Below, one piece after another: positions 1 to 8,919 of a stretch of DNA of 64,000 nucleotides. The stretch spans positions 169,291-233,290 of the forward strand of contig DILV01000016.1 of assembly GCA_002425225.1 (NCBI GenBank), read 5' to 3'. The stretch's first letter is position 1; each line of letters begins with the position of its first letter. Made by a program: the position numbers and the translations under genes. A model generated the notes under the pieces. That model was not told the origin of the DNA. It made no database searches and worked only from the letters and a program-made list of their open reading frames with translations. Origin of the DNA: Thiothrix sp. UBA5583 (lineage in GTDB: Bacteria > Pseudomonadota > Gammaproteobacteria > Thiotrichales > Thiotrichaceae).

Positions 1-492
1 GGCATCAGCCTCTTTGGCTTCACGTAACAACGCCAGCGGAAACACCATGAAATGGTTGTGGATCATGCGAATGCTGGGCACGCCCGGCTTGTTCAGCGGC
101 CAAGTGGAATCCAGACTGGCTTCCCCACACAAAATCAGGTGTTCGCTAGGGTCGGGGTATTTCTCAAACATGTAATCGCAAATGATTTGGGTCATCTTCG
201 ACCAGACTTTTTTCTCCTGACGTTTCATCTGGTCGCGGCGTACCGGGCGACCTAACGGGTCAAGGATACGGCGTGAGGTGTCGAGAATGATGGAAGTGTC
301 AAATTCCACGCTATGCCCGACCAGCTTGCGGTACATCAGCAGGTCTTCGGGCGTGCGGAACAGGCCGTTTTCTTCTGCCAGATTCTTCAGGTTGGCAGGG
401 CTGTTAAAAAACTCCACCTGGGTCATGCCTTGTGGGACATTCAGGCTCATTTGTGGGCAAGGTGTGGCGATTTCACGCGGTGCTGTTTTCAT
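1..492 (-). CDS. Unrecognised conserved-looking protein, C-terminal part outside the window
   Basis: An open frame of 164 codons runs leftward off the window edge from an ATG at 492 that has a GAGAGG ribosome site just upstream. The product starts MKTAPREIATPC and is polar and soluble-looking, with no signal peptide or membrane segment. The visible part ends with a stretch containing IHNHFMVFP. Such an Asn-His-Phe...Pro pattern loosely recalls HIT/GalT-fold nucleotidyl transferases, but this is too weak to name it. It is divergent from the qmo cluster, so a shared control region between 493 and 725 is possible. Function unknown; the frame itself is well supported by start, ribosome site and length. 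Confidence 0.7.
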   Translation of the reverse strand, partial: MKTAPREIATPCPQMSLNVPQGMTQVEFFNSPANLKNLAEENGLFRTPEDLLMYRKLVGHSVEFDTSIILDTSRRILDPLGRPVRRDQMKRQEKKVWSKMTQIICDYMFEKYPDPSEHLILCGEASLDSTWPLNKPGVPSIRMIHNHFMVFPLALLREAKEADA

Positions 493-725
493 GGTTTTCC
501 TCTCTGTGGCTGGGGCTAATCAAACATAGCCAGCCAGTAGCGTCAAGCCCCCGCAAGCGGTAGAGAAGCACTCACCCCCCCATAGAGGTATTCGGTGGTA
601 TTTGAAAAATTAGTATGCTCACTGCCCAATCGCACACCTATGCCCTTGCTGTACACACTGGGCTGACCAACGGGTGATTCAGTACCAAAGGATTCCCAAA
701 ATATAGTCCTGACGGAGGAGCCTCA

Positions 726-2003
726 ATGACGGCTGTCGTTGCAACCAACCAGACCATTATCGTCGTCGGCGGCGGTATCAGCGGCATGACCGCTGCACTC
801 GAAGCTGCCGAAACCGGTAAGCAGGTCATCCTGCTGGAAAAACGCCCTTACCTCGGCGGTCGTGTCACCCAGCTTTACAAGTACTTCCCTAAAATGTGCC
901 ATCCCACCTGCGGTCAGGAAATCAACCAGCGCCGCATCAAGATGAACAAGAACCTGACGGTCATTACGCAGGCGGAAGTGTCCAACATCAGTGGCGGCAA
1001 GGGCGATTACACGGTATCCGTGACCCTGACCCCGCGTTACGTCAACAGCAACTGTACCGCTTGCGGCGATTGTGCCAAGGCTGCTACCACTGAGTTTGAC
1101 GACGAGTTCAACTACAACCTCGGCAAGCGCAAGGGTGTTTACCTGCCCAACGCGATGGCTTTCCCGCAGCAATATGTCATTGACGCACGTTTGATCGGTA
1201 CGCCGGAAGCAGACGCAGCCAAAGCCGCTTGTAAATACGGCGCGATTGATCTGGACGAAAAAGAAGAAACCATCGAGCTGAAAGCCGGTGCGGTGGTGTT
1301 TGCAACGGGTTGGAAGCCTTACGACGCCAACAAGATCCAGCCTTACGGCTATGACCGTTTTGCCAACGTCATCAACAACGTGGAATTTGAACGCCTGATG
1401 GATCCGCACGGCCCAACGGGCGGCAAGCTGCTGCGCCCTTCCGACGGCAAGGAAGCGAAAAACATCGCTTTCATCCAGTGCGCGGGTTCGCGTGACCGCA
1501 ACTACCTCAAGCACTGCTCACGTTTCTGCTGCATGGCTTCCCTGAAGCAAACCCAGTACGTAACGGAAAAATACGGTACTGACGGCAAATCTACCATCTA
1601 TTACATCGACATCCGTTCGATTGACCGTTTTGAAGACTTCTACCGCAATGTGCAAGCCGACCCCAGCGTTAGCTTCATCAAGTCGAAAGTCGCCAAGGTC
1701 GAGCAGGACAAAGACGGCAACCCGGTATTGCACGGTGTAAATACCGAAGGCTACCACCGTTACGCCAACACCCACGATCTGGTGGTGCTGGCAACGGGGA
1801 TGGAACCGAGCGTCGATTTCAAAGGCTTGCCGATCAAGATCGCGGTCAACGAGGAAGGCTTCATTGAGCACGACGAAGCCAATGGTGGCATTTTCGCTGC
1901 CGGGGTTGCTGCCGACGCGATGGACGTGAACCGCGCCGTGCAACACGCCACTGCCGCTGCCTTGCGTGCAGTGCAGGTCGTCAACCAGGTAGCAGGAGCA
2001 TAA
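726..2003 (+). CDS. qmoA: QmoA, HdrA-like FAD/iron-sulfur subunit of the Qmo complex
   Basis: This 425-residue flavoprotein resembles heterodisulfide reductase subunit A and QmoA. The FAD-binding GGGISGM loop lies at residues 15-21. A short CTACGDC iron-sulfur motif starts at residue 110, and GRVTQLYKYFPKMCHPTCG follows the FAD loop, as in HdrA proteins. The size fits QmoA (about 410 residues) rather than the longer methanogen HdrA. In sulfur oxidisers Qmo takes electrons from the AprAB APS reductase in the cytoplasm; that role is inferred here because aprAB is not in the window. The start has a strong GGAGGAG site. It is the first gene of a tight four-gene operon, one base before qmoB. Confidence 0.9.
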   Translation: MTAVVATNQTIIVVGGGISGMTAALEAAETGKQVILLEKRPYLGGRVTQLYKYFPKMCHPTCGQEINQRRIKMNKNLTVITQAEVSNISGGKGDYTVSVTLTPRYVNSNCTACGDCAKAATTEFDDEFNYNLGKRKGVYLPNAMAFPQQYVIDARLIGTPEADAAKAACKYGAIDLDEKEETIELKAGAVVFATGWKPYDANKIQPYGYDRFANVINNVEFERLMDPHGPTGGKLLRPSDGKEAKNIAFIQCAGSRDRNYLKHCSRFCCMASLKQTQYVTEKYGTDGKSTIYYIDIRSIDRFEDFYRNVQADPSVSFIKSKVAKVEQDKDGNPVLHGVNTEGYHRYANTHDLVVLATGMEPSVDFKGLPIKIAVNEEGFIEHDEANGGIFAAGVAADAMDVNRAVQHATAAALRAVQVVNQVAGA

Positions 2004-2004
2004 G

Positions 2005-4221
2005 ATGAAAATTGGTGGTTATCTGTGTACAGGTTGCGGCATTGGCGACCGTCTCGACACTAAATCCCTGGAAACCGTCGCTGTCCGTGAAGGCCGCATC
2101 GGTTTCTGCAAAACCCACGACTTCCTGTGCAGCCAAGCCGGTGTGGACATGATTAACGCCGACTTGGCTGCGGAAGGCGATGACAAAGTAACCAAGCTGG
2201 TGATTATGGCGTGTTCGCGCCGCGCCAAGACCGAAGCGTTCAATTTCGGTGCTGTACCGACTGCCCGCGTCAACCTGCGTGAAGGCGTGATCTGGATTCG
2301 CCCGGAAGGCAGCGAACACGAAGAAACAACCCAGGAAATGGCGGCTGACTACATCCGCATGGGTTGCGCTGAAGTCAAAGCCATGCACCAGGCTGATGCC
2401 AGCGGTGAGCAAGGCAAAAACAACCACATTATGATCGTCGGTGGTGGTGTCACGGGTATGACTGCCGCTTTGGAAGCCTCCAAAGCCGGGTATTACGCCA
2501 GCATTATCGAAAAATCTGACCGTCTCGGCGGTGTGATGGGGCAACTCCACAAGCGTCACCCGCTGCGTTCCCCTTACCAGCATCCGCAAGATACGGGTGT
2601 GGCGGCGATGATTGCGGCGGTGGAAGCGGACGACAAAATCACTGTTTACCTGAATTCCAAGGTTGCTAGCACCAGCGGCGCACCGGGGCGTTTCAACGTC
2701 ACCATCGCTTCCAGCGTGGGCGCAGGCACTCAGGCGGAGTTTGGCGCAATTGTGCAAGCCACCGGCTTCACCCCTTACGATGCCAACAACCTGCCAGAGT
2801 TCAGCTACGGCAAATCCGCCAACGTTGTTACCCAGCTTGAACTGGAAGCGATGGCGCAAGCAGCGGGCGACGGTGCGATCAAACGTGCCGACGGTAAAGA
2901 AGTCAAAAACGTGGTGTTCGTGCAATGCGCGGGTCAGCGCAGTGAGAAAGAAGGGCATCTGTCATGGTGTTCTGGTCACTGTTGCTCCACCAGCGTCAAG
3001 CAGGCGATGTATTTCAAGGACAGCAACCCTGAGATTGAAACCACCATCCTGTTCGACGACTTGCGCACACCGGGTGCTGGCGGTGAAAACTTCTACCGCA
3101 GTGCACAGGACAAAATGGTCACGTTCCGCAAGGGCAAAGTCTCCACCGTGGAAGCGGCTGGCAGCGACCTGAAGGTGAACTTCAAGGATTTGATCCTGAA
3201 CGAAGACACCCACATGGAAGCCGACCTTGTGGTGCTGGCAACCGGCATGATGCCGAATGCCGGGGTTAATATCGACGCGCCGAAAGATGATGCTGCTAAC
3301 GGCGAAGTCAAAGTGCCAGTGGAATCCATCCTCAACCTGCAATACCGCCAAGGGCCGGATGTGCCGCAACTGGTGAATGGTTTTGCCGATTCGCATTTCA
3401 TCTGCTTCCCGTATGAAACCCGCCGCACTGGCATCTACACCGCCGGGCCGGTACGCCGCCCAATGGACGGTGGTCAGGCGCAAACCGACGCGATGGGCGC
3501 GGTGATGAAAGCGATTCAGGCGATTGAAAACTCTGCCATCGGTCGTGCTGCCCACCCACGCTCTGGTGATTTGAGCTTCCCGTCATTCCGTAAGGAAGGT
3601 TGTACCCAGTGCAAACGCTGTACGGTGGAATGCCCGTTCGGTGCGATCAACGAAGACGAAAAAGGCTATCCGCAATACAACGAAGCGCGTTGCCGCCGTT
3701 GCGGTACGTGCATGGGTGCTTGCCCGGTACAGGTCATTTCCTTCAAAAACTACTCCATCGAAACGGTAGGCGCACAGCTCAAGGCGGTGGAAGTACCGGA
3801 CGAATACTCCGAAAAGCCACGTATTCTGGTGCTGGCTTGCGAAAACGACGCTTACCCGGCACTCGACATGGCAGCGATGAAACGCAATGAGTCCAGCGCG
3901 TTTATCCGCGTCATCCCGGTACGTTGCCTCGGCTCCACCAACACCATCTGGATCAAGGATGCGCTGGGCAGCGGTTACGACGGCGTGGTGATGATGGGCT
4001 GCAAAAAAGGCGTAGATTATCAGTGCCATTTTGTCAAAGGCTCGGAAATGGCGCATGTTCGCATGGCTAAGATCGGTGACACCTTGTCCACCATGAACCT
4101 CGAATCCGAACGGGTAGCGGTGCATGAAGTGGCGATTACCGACATTGACCGCGCCCCGAAACTGCTCGACGAAATGGTCGAAGTCATCAACCGCGTCGGC
4201 ATGAGCCCGTTCAAGTTCTAA
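2005..4221 (+). CDS. qmoB: QmoB, HdrA/MvhD-like flavin and iron-sulfur subunit
   Basis: A 738-residue protein with QmoB architecture. An N-terminal cysteine region (CTGCG near residue 9) is followed by an FAD domain with GGGVTGM near residue 150. Two ferredoxin-type [4Fe-4S] motifs follow, CTQCKRCTVECP from residue 533 and CRRCGTCMGACP about 30 residues later. The C-terminal domain of about 130 residues resembles MvhD, the hydrogenase delta subunit that pairs with HdrA. It starts one base after the qmoA stop, so the two are translationally coupled. With QmoA it should form the soluble electron-confurcating or transfer module facing APS reductase. That function rests on family knowledge. Confidence 0.9.
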   Translation: MKIGGYLCTGCGIGDRLDTKSLETVAVREGRIGFCKTHDFLCSQAGVDMINADLAAEGDDKVTKLVIMACSRRAKTEAFNFGAVPTARVNLREGVIWIRPEGSEHEETTQEMAADYIRMGCAEVKAMHQADASGEQGKNNHIMIVGGGVTGMTAALEASKAGYYASIIEKSDRLGGVMGQLHKRHPLRSPYQHPQDTGVAAMIAAVEADDKITVYLNSKVASTSGAPGRFNVTIASSVGAGTQAEFGAIVQATGFTPYDANNLPEFSYGKSANVVTQLELEAMAQAAGDGAIKRADGKEVKNVVFVQCAGQRSEKEGHLSWCSGHCCSTSVKQAMYFKDSNPEIETTILFDDLRTPGAGGENFYRSAQDKMVTFRKGKVSTVEAAGSDLKVNFKDLILNEDTHMEADLVVLATGMMPNAGVNIDAPKDDAANGEVKVPVESILNLQYRQGPDVPQLVNGFADSHFICFPYETRRTGIYTAGPVRRPMDGGQAQTDAMGAVMKAIQAIENSAIGRAAHPRSGDLSFPSFRKEGCTQCKRCTVECPFGAINEDEKGYPQYNEARCRRCGTCMGACPVQVISFKNYSIETVGAQLKAVEVPDEYSEKPRILVLACENDAYPALDMAAMKRNESSAFIRVIPVRCLGSTNTIWIKDALGSGYDGVVMMGCKKGVDYQCHFVKGSEMAHVRMAKIGDTLSTMNLESERVAVHEVAITDIDRAPKLLDEMVEVINRVGMSPFKF

Positions 4222-4234
4222 GGAGGAGGCTGCA

Positions 4235-4870
4235 ATGAGTACTGCTGTCAATCAGGCGATGGTTGAAAAATACAAGGGCAACTTCCTCAAAGAAGTGACG
4301 GAAAACGTCGAGGAAGGCAACTGGGTCAAGATGTGTATGCAGTGTGGCGTATGCTCCGGCTCATGCCCGCTGGGCCCGCACTGGGATCACCCGCCGCAAG
4401 AAATTTTCATGATGATCCGCGCCAACAAGCGTGAGGAAGTGCTGTCCTCCACCTCGATGTGGATGTGTACCTCCTGCTACAACTGTATCGCCCGCTGCCC
4501 GCGTGGCCTGCCGATTACGCACATCATGCACGGTCTGGCACACTACAGTAAGCGTATCGGCTTGAAACCAAAGAACCAGCCAACTGAAAAGTTCGGACAA
4601 ATGTTCTGGGATAACCTGACCAAGAAAGGCCGTGTCAACGAGTTGAAACTGGGTTTGGGCTTGTACTTCAAGGACGGTTTCGCCGAAGGCGTGAAAGTCG
4701 CCATGAGCAAGCAGAAACTGGGCATGAACATGATGAAAGCCAAGCGCATGTCACCGATGGAAATGCTCGGTGGCCACGGCGTCAGCGATCTTGCTGGTTT
4801 CCATGCCATGCTGAAAAAGGCAGAGGAACTGGAAGCGGCACGTGTCGGTGAAAACACCGACAAGAAATGA
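4235..4870 (+). CDS. hdrC: HdrC-like iron-sulfur protein of the Qmo/Hdr cluster
   Basis: This 211-residue protein has two classical [4Fe-4S] motifs, CMQCGVCSGSCP near residue 33 and CTSCYNCIARCP near residue 77, as in HdrC. It lacks the transmembrane cytochrome b part that marks true QmoC, so the complex is predicted to be soluble or anchored by something else. A GGAGGAGG ribosome site precedes the start. It lies 13 bases after qmoB and 15 before hdrB. The qmoAB-hdrCB order is known from Gram-positive sulfate reducers and some sulfur oxidisers, in which HdrCB stands in for QmoC. It should pass electrons between the QmoAB flavins and HdrB. Confidence 0.88.
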   Translation: MSTAVNQAMVEKYKGNFLKEVTENVEEGNWVKMCMQCGVCSGSCPLGPHWDHPPQEIFMMIRANKREEVLSSTSMWMCTSCYNCIARCPRGLPITHIMHGLAHYSKRIGLKPKNQPTEKFGQMFWDNLTKKGRVNELKLGLGLYFKDGFAEGVKVAMSKQKLGMNMMKAKRMSPMEMLGGHGVSDLAGFHAMLKKAEELEAARVGENTDKK

Positions 4871-4885
4871 GGAGGATGAGGTAAC

Positions 4886-5782
4886 ATGGCTAAAGAATAT
4901 TCTTACTACCCCGGCTGTTCTTCCCAGAAGGGGGCGTCTTCCTCCAACCTGGAAAAGTCGGTAGAAACTCTGTGCGAAGAGCTGGACATCAAGCTGAATC
5001 CAATCCCCGATTGGAACTGCTGCGGTGCTTCCATCGGTTATGCGGGCGGTGGTGAATTGCCACGCATGACACTTTCGGCGCGTAACATTGCGCTGTCAGA
5101 AAAGCACCACCCGGATCAGGACATCGTGGCAACTTGCGCTGCTTGCTGGTTGAACACCCGTGAGGTCAACGAGCGTCTGTTGCACAACCCGAAGCTGAAG
5201 GAAGAGACCAACATTGCCCTGCAAGCGGTCAAGCTGGAATTCAGCGGTAAGAAAAAAGTCCGCCACATGGTGGAAGTGCTGATCGAAGACGTGGGTTACG
5301 ATGCGCTGGCTGCCAAGGTAAAAAAACCACTGGAAGGTTTGAAAATTGCCGGTTACGTCGGTTGCCAAACCAACCGCCCGTTCGGTATCGACGGTGAATC
5401 TTTCGAGAACCCGATGTATCTGGACAAAATGGTGGAAACCCTCGGTGGCGAAGCCCTCACCAAGTACGAGAAGAAAGTGGCCTGCTGTAGCGGTGCGCTG
5501 ATGTTCTCCGAACCGGAAAAGGGTCAGGCGCTGGTCAAAGACATCATTGAATCCGCCTACGACAACGGCGCGAACATGATCGTCACCCCATGCCCACTGT
5601 GCCAAGCCAACGTCGAAATCTACCAGGATGACATCAACGCGCGTTACAAGACCAATTTCAATATGCCGGTCATGTACTACAGCCAGTTGATGGATGTGGC
5701 GTTCGGGCGCAACGCCAAAGACGCAGCACTCGACGGCAATATTATCCAGTCAATGGAATTGCGCAAGATTGCCGACAAGTAA
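4886..5782 (+). CDS. hdrB: HdrB-like protein with two cysteine-rich CCG domains
   Basis: A 298-residue protein with the duplicated cysteine-rich (CCG) domain of HdrB. The first domain has YYPGC near the N terminus and NCCGASIGY near residue 48. The second has YVGCQTN and ACCSGALMF, plus CPLCQ near residue 235. In methanogens these domains hold the non-cubane [4Fe-4S] clusters that reduce heterodisulfide; in sulfur oxidisers the true electron partner is not settled. It is the last gene of the qmoA-qmoB-hdrC-hdrB operon, starts after a GAGGAGGATGAGG site, and is followed within 30 bases by a strong intrinsic terminator. Confidence 0.88.
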   Translation: MAKEYSYYPGCSSQKGASSSNLEKSVETLCEELDIKLNPIPDWNCCGASIGYAGGGELPRMTLSARNIALSEKHHPDQDIVATCAACWLNTREVNERLLHNPKLKEETNIALQAVKLEFSGKKKVRHMVEVLIEDVGYDALAAKVKKPLEGLKIAGYVGCQTNRPFGIDGESFENPMYLDKMVETLGGEALTKYEKKVACCSGALMFSEPEKGQALVKDIIESAYDNGANMIVTPCPLCQANVEIYQDDINARYKTNFNMPVMYYSQLMDVAFGRNAKDAALDGNIIQSMELRKIADK

Positions 5783-5807
5783 GCAATTACGCATTACATG
5801 AGACTAC

Positions 5808-5836
5808 AGAAGGGGCTTCGTGCCCCTTCTTCTTTG
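5808..5836 (+). terminator. Intrinsic terminator of the qmo/hdr operon
   Basis: A perfect 9-bp stem (AGAAGGGGC / GCCCCTTCT) with a TTCGT loop is followed by a T-rich stretch, 25 bases after the hdrB stop. Confidence 0.9.
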
Positions 5837-5937
5837 GCATAACAACATCATGCCAAAGTGTTTACCGGGTAAATTCGCCACCTGTCGCACATGCGCATAT
5901 AATCCTGGCCTTGATGTAACCAAGCGGATGTTGCCCA

Positions 5938-7305
5938 ATGAAACGCCCTGAACTGCTCGCCCCGGCGGGAACCCTCAAAGCCATGCGCCACGCTTTTGCC
6001 TATGGGGCAGATGCAGTCTATGCCGGGCAGCCGCGCTATTCCCTGCGGGTACGCAACAACGAGTTCAAAAACGACAATCTCGCCATTGGCATTGCCGAAG
6101 CCCATGCGTTGGGCAAGCAGTTTTTTGTAGCGGTCAACATTTCCCCACACAACAGCAAAATCAAAACCTTCCTTGCCGACCTTGAACCTGTCATCGCCAT
6201 GAACCCCGATGCGCTGATCATGGCAGATCCCGGTCTGATCATGCTGGTACGGGAACGCTGGCCGGACATGCCGGTGCACCTTTCCGTACAAGCCAATACC
6301 GTCAATTATGCCACGGTGAAATTCTGGCAAAACCTTGGTCTGACCCGTGTGATCCTTTCCCGCGAACTGTCGCTGGAGGAAATCGCCGAAATCCGCCAGC
6401 AATGCCCTGAGATGGAACTGGAAGTGTTTGTCCACGGTGCTTTGTGCATTGCCTATTCCGGGCGTTGCCTGCTGTCGGGCTATTTTAACCACCGCGACCC
6501 CAATCAGGGCACTTGCACCAATGCTTGCCGTTGGGAATACAAAACGACGGCAGCAACGGAAGCCGCCGAAGGCAAATTTGTCCCCAAAGAAGCCATCTTG
6601 CCGATGGATGCCTTGCGCCCTTCACCTCTTGCGGAAGAAGGTTTGGGGATGGGCGGACAACAGCGCCACCCACTGGCTGATCAGGTGTATTTTCTGGAAG
6701 AAGCCAACCGCCCCGGCGAGCTGATGCCCGTGTTTGAGGATGAACATGGCACGTACATCATGAATTCCAAGGATTTACGTGCTATTGAACACGTGCAGAA
6801 ACTCACTGAAATCGGCGTGGATTGCCTGAAAATCGAAGGGCGTACCAAATCACACTATTATGTTGCTCGCACGGCGCAAGCCTACAAACAGGCGATTGAT
6901 GACACGCTGGCAGGGCGGCCTTTCGACCCCAAACTGCTAGGCATCCTGGAAAATCTGGCTAATCGTGGCTACACCGACGGATTCTACGAACGTCACCATA
7001 CCCACGAATACCAGAACTACATCCAGGGCGCGTCGATGGGACATCAGCAGCAATTTGTTGCCGAAGCCATGCGCGTTGACCGGGAAAATGCATGGGTGGA
7101 ACTGGATGTGAAAAACCGTTTCAGTGTAGGCGACCGCTTGGAGTTTGTCCTGCCAGATGGCAACAACCGTGAGTTGATATTGGACTCGATGCAAAACCTG
7201 CAAGGTGAGGAAATCCCTGTTGCGCCCGGTAGTGGCCACAAAGTACGCATTCCATTACCACCAGGCGTAGATAGTGACATGATTTTAATCAGTCGCTTTC
7301 TTTGA
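5938..7305 (+). CDS. trhP: TrhP (YegQ), U32-family protein for tRNA 5-hydroxyuridine synthesis
   Basis: The protein of 455 residues matches the U32 'peptidase' family and is close in length and motifs to E. coli YegQ/TrhP. TrhP makes 5-hydroxyuridine at wobble position 34 of tRNAs using prephenate. The N terminus (KRPELLAPAG) and the cysteine set C170, C177, C193 and C197 in GALC...GRC...TCTNACRWEY are typical of the family and are thought to bind an iron-sulfur cluster. DEHGTYIMNSKDL near residue 270 is also diagnostic. One oddity is an insertion-like segment at about residues 226-246 (LRPSPLAEEGLGMGG). It resembles the peptide encoded by a widespread palindromic DNA repeat. It is monocistronic between two terminator-like hairpins. 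Confidence 0.9.
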   Translation: MKRPELLAPAGTLKAMRHAFAYGADAVYAGQPRYSLRVRNNEFKNDNLAIGIAEAHALGKQFFVAVNISPHNSKIKTFLADLEPVIAMNPDALIMADPGLIMLVRERWPDMPVHLSVQANTVNYATVKFWQNLGLTRVILSRELSLEEIAEIRQQCPEMELEVFVHGALCIAYSGRCLLSGYFNHRDPNQGTCTNACRWEYKTTAATEAAEGKFVPKEAILPMDALRPSPLAEEGLGMGGQQRHPLADQVYFLEEANRPGELMPVFEDEHGTYIMNSKDLRAIEHVQKLTEIGVDCLKIEGRTKSHYYVARTAQAYKQAIDDTLAGRPFDPKLLGILENLANRGYTDGFYERHHTHEYQNYIQGASMGHQQQFVAEAMRVDRENAWVELDVKNRFSVGDRLEFVLPDGNNRELILDSMQNLQGEEIPVAPGSGHKVRIPLPPGVDSDMILISRFL

Positions 7306-7428
7306 GTGCGTGCACAAGCTAACAGCACTTTTTTGGGGCAAAACTTGATGACTTTGCCTACATGAAACGCATATTTTGTCCTATACTGTCCCCGTCGATG
7401 TCGACTTTTTAATAATGGACATAAAAAA

Positions 7429-7623
7429 ATGCAATACAATAATTACGCTAGCGGAAGGAATCTCGCCGCACCCAAGGCTGTTACTTTGAACCCGGTTCGT
7501 ACAGAACCTCGGAACACGGATACCAACATTGTCACATTGCGCAGTGTGCCGCAGTATCATGCAGACATTCCGCGCATTGAAGACCCGGATATTCACCGGG
7601 TGGCTGTGCTGGGTTACGACTAA
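7429..7623 (+). CDS. Small hypothetical protein, 64 residues
   Basis: A short frame starting at ATG 7429 encodes a polar, Arg/Pro/Asn-rich peptide starting MQYNNYASGRN and ending HRVAVLGYD. It has no signal peptide, no membrane segment and no motif I know. A TATACT box sits about 45 bases upstream and a stem-loop at 7636-7659 follows the stop, so the region has the shape of a self-contained transcript. The ribosome site is weak (a GGA about 12 bases away). It is plausibly a real small protein, but the call rests only on the frame and its flanking signals. Confidence 0.45.
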   Translation: MQYNNYASGRNLAAPKAVTLNPVRTEPRNTDTNIVTLRSVPQYHADIPRIEDPDIHRVAVLGYD

Positions 7624-7635
7624 CCAACCGCATAT

Positions 7636-7659
7636 CCCTGAGGCATTCACGCCTCAGGG
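7636..7659. terminator. Stem-loop between convergent genes
   Basis: A perfect 9-bp stem (CCCTGAGGC / GCCTCAGGG) with a 6-base loop lies between the small plus-strand gene and the 3' end of the DUF3301 gene on the minus strand. There is no clear T-run on either side, so a bidirectional terminator is likely but not certain. Confidence 0.6.
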
Positions 7660-7660
7660 G

Positions 7661-7984
7661 CTAATATTGTTCAATCGTTGTACCTTCGTCACTATCCAGT
7701 TGCACCTGCTCCAGTGCCTGACCCCGTAAAATAGCCCGCCCACGTCGCCGTTCCACACCTTCAATACTGAATTCAAATCCGTAAATCCGGCGCAGCACCA
7801 GATGCCCTTGGCGGTTACGGGCCGGTTTCATGCTCTCCAGCACTACCGTCTGATCCAAAAACTGCACATTGATTTCCCGGCAAGCCCGTAAAGCCGCCGC
7901 CACAGCACGCTCCCGCGCATTCATCGAATCCAGCCAGAACCATACACCCAGACCGATAACCCCGATTAACAGCAGATTTTCCAT
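7661..7984 (-). CDS. DUF3301 family membrane-anchored protein
   Basis: The start at 7984 gives 107 residues beginning MENLLLIGVIGLGVWFW, one hydrophobic N-terminal anchor; longer upstream starts would add unrelated residues. The soluble part has the conserved run of a DUF3301 protein: an arginine-rich ERAVAAALRACRE, then LDQTVVLE and a C-terminal FEFSIEGVERRRGRA. The family is common in gammaproteobacteria and has no known function. It is divergent from proC with 74 bases between the starts, so the two may share a control region. Confidence 0.75.
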   Translation of the reverse strand: MENLLLIGVIGLGVWFWLDSMNARERAVAAALRACREINVQFLDQTVVLESMKPARNRQGHLVLRRIYGFEFSIEGVERRRGRAILRGQALEQVQLDSDEGTTIEQY

Positions 7985-8058
7985 TCTTGCCCTTGAAAAT
8001 AGTAGAATGCGCCTATTATTACGGAAACCCGATAACAGACACAAAGCAAAGCGTGAAT

Positions 8059-8901
8059 ATGGACACACCCAAACTGGCACAAAAACCCACGACCATTACC
8101 TTCATCGGCGCAGGCAACATGGCGCGAAGCCTGATTGTTGGTCTCTTGCAAGATCAAGCCAATGTCAGCCTGCGCGTGGCAGACCCTGACCAGAACCAAC
8201 TGGATGCCATCCGCCGCCACTGGCCTGATGTACTCGCCACCACCGACAATCAGCAAGCCATGCTGGATGCGGATGTGGTAGTACTTGCCGTCAAGCCGCA
8301 AGTCATGTGCGAAGTGGCAGAAAGCCTGCGTGATATTGCCCAGCGTGGTCGCCCGCTGTTCGTTTCCATCGCTGCGGGCATCCGCGAAGAAGCTCTCAAC
8401 CGCTGGCTGGGTGGCAACCTACCCATCGTGCGCTGTATGCCGAATACTCCCGCACTGGTACAAGCCGGAGCCACTGGGTTGTTTGCCAATGAACACACCA
8501 GCGAGGAACAGCGTAGTTTGGCAGAAAGTATTCTGCGTGCCGTGGGCATTACCCTCTGGTTTGAAGAGGAAAGCAAACTGGATGCCGTCACCGCCATTTC
8601 CGGCAGTGGCCCTGCCTATTTCTTTCTGGTGATGGAAGCCATGCAAGCCGCTGCCGAAAAGCTGGGATTGAAGGCAGAAGATGCCCATTTACTGATCGTA
8701 CAAACCGCTTTGGGGGCAGCACGGCTGGCGCTGGAAAGTAATGACCCACCGGCAGAATTGCGCCGCAAAGTGACATCCAAGGGAGGCACAACGGCCGCCG
8801 CCTTGCAGGTACTGAATGATGGAGGGCTGGTCGAGCTGTTTGACCAGGCATTAAAAGCCGCAGAAAACCGTTCACGCGAACTGGCAGCCGCCAATAGTTA
8901 A
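8059..8901 (+). CDS. proC: Pyrroline-5-carboxylate reductase
   Basis: ProC catalyses the last step of proline synthesis, the NAD(P)H-dependent reduction of pyrroline-5-carboxylate. The start at 8059 (MDTPKLAQ) gives 280 residues, the usual length; the longer frame adds 24 atypical residues. The Rossmann motif FIGAGNMA lies near residue 15. The C-terminal signature SGSGPAYFF and TSKGGTTAAAL are both present. It is followed by yggT and yggU, a conserved gammaproteobacterial order. The usual partner yggS is not upstream here. Confidence 0.93.
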   Translation: MDTPKLAQKPTTITFIGAGNMARSLIVGLLQDQANVSLRVADPDQNQLDAIRRHWPDVLATTDNQQAMLDADVVVLAVKPQVMCEVAESLRDIAQRGRPLFVSIAAGIREEALNRWLGGNLPIVRCMPNTPALVQAGATGLFANEHTSEEQRSLAESILRAVGITLWFEEESKLDAVTAISGSGPAYFFLVMEAMQAAAEKLGLKAEDAHLLIVQTALGAARLALESNDPPAELRRKVTSKGGTTAAALQVLNDGGLVELFDQALKAAENRSRELAAANS

Positions 8902-8919
8902 GCCAAACAGGGGTATTTG

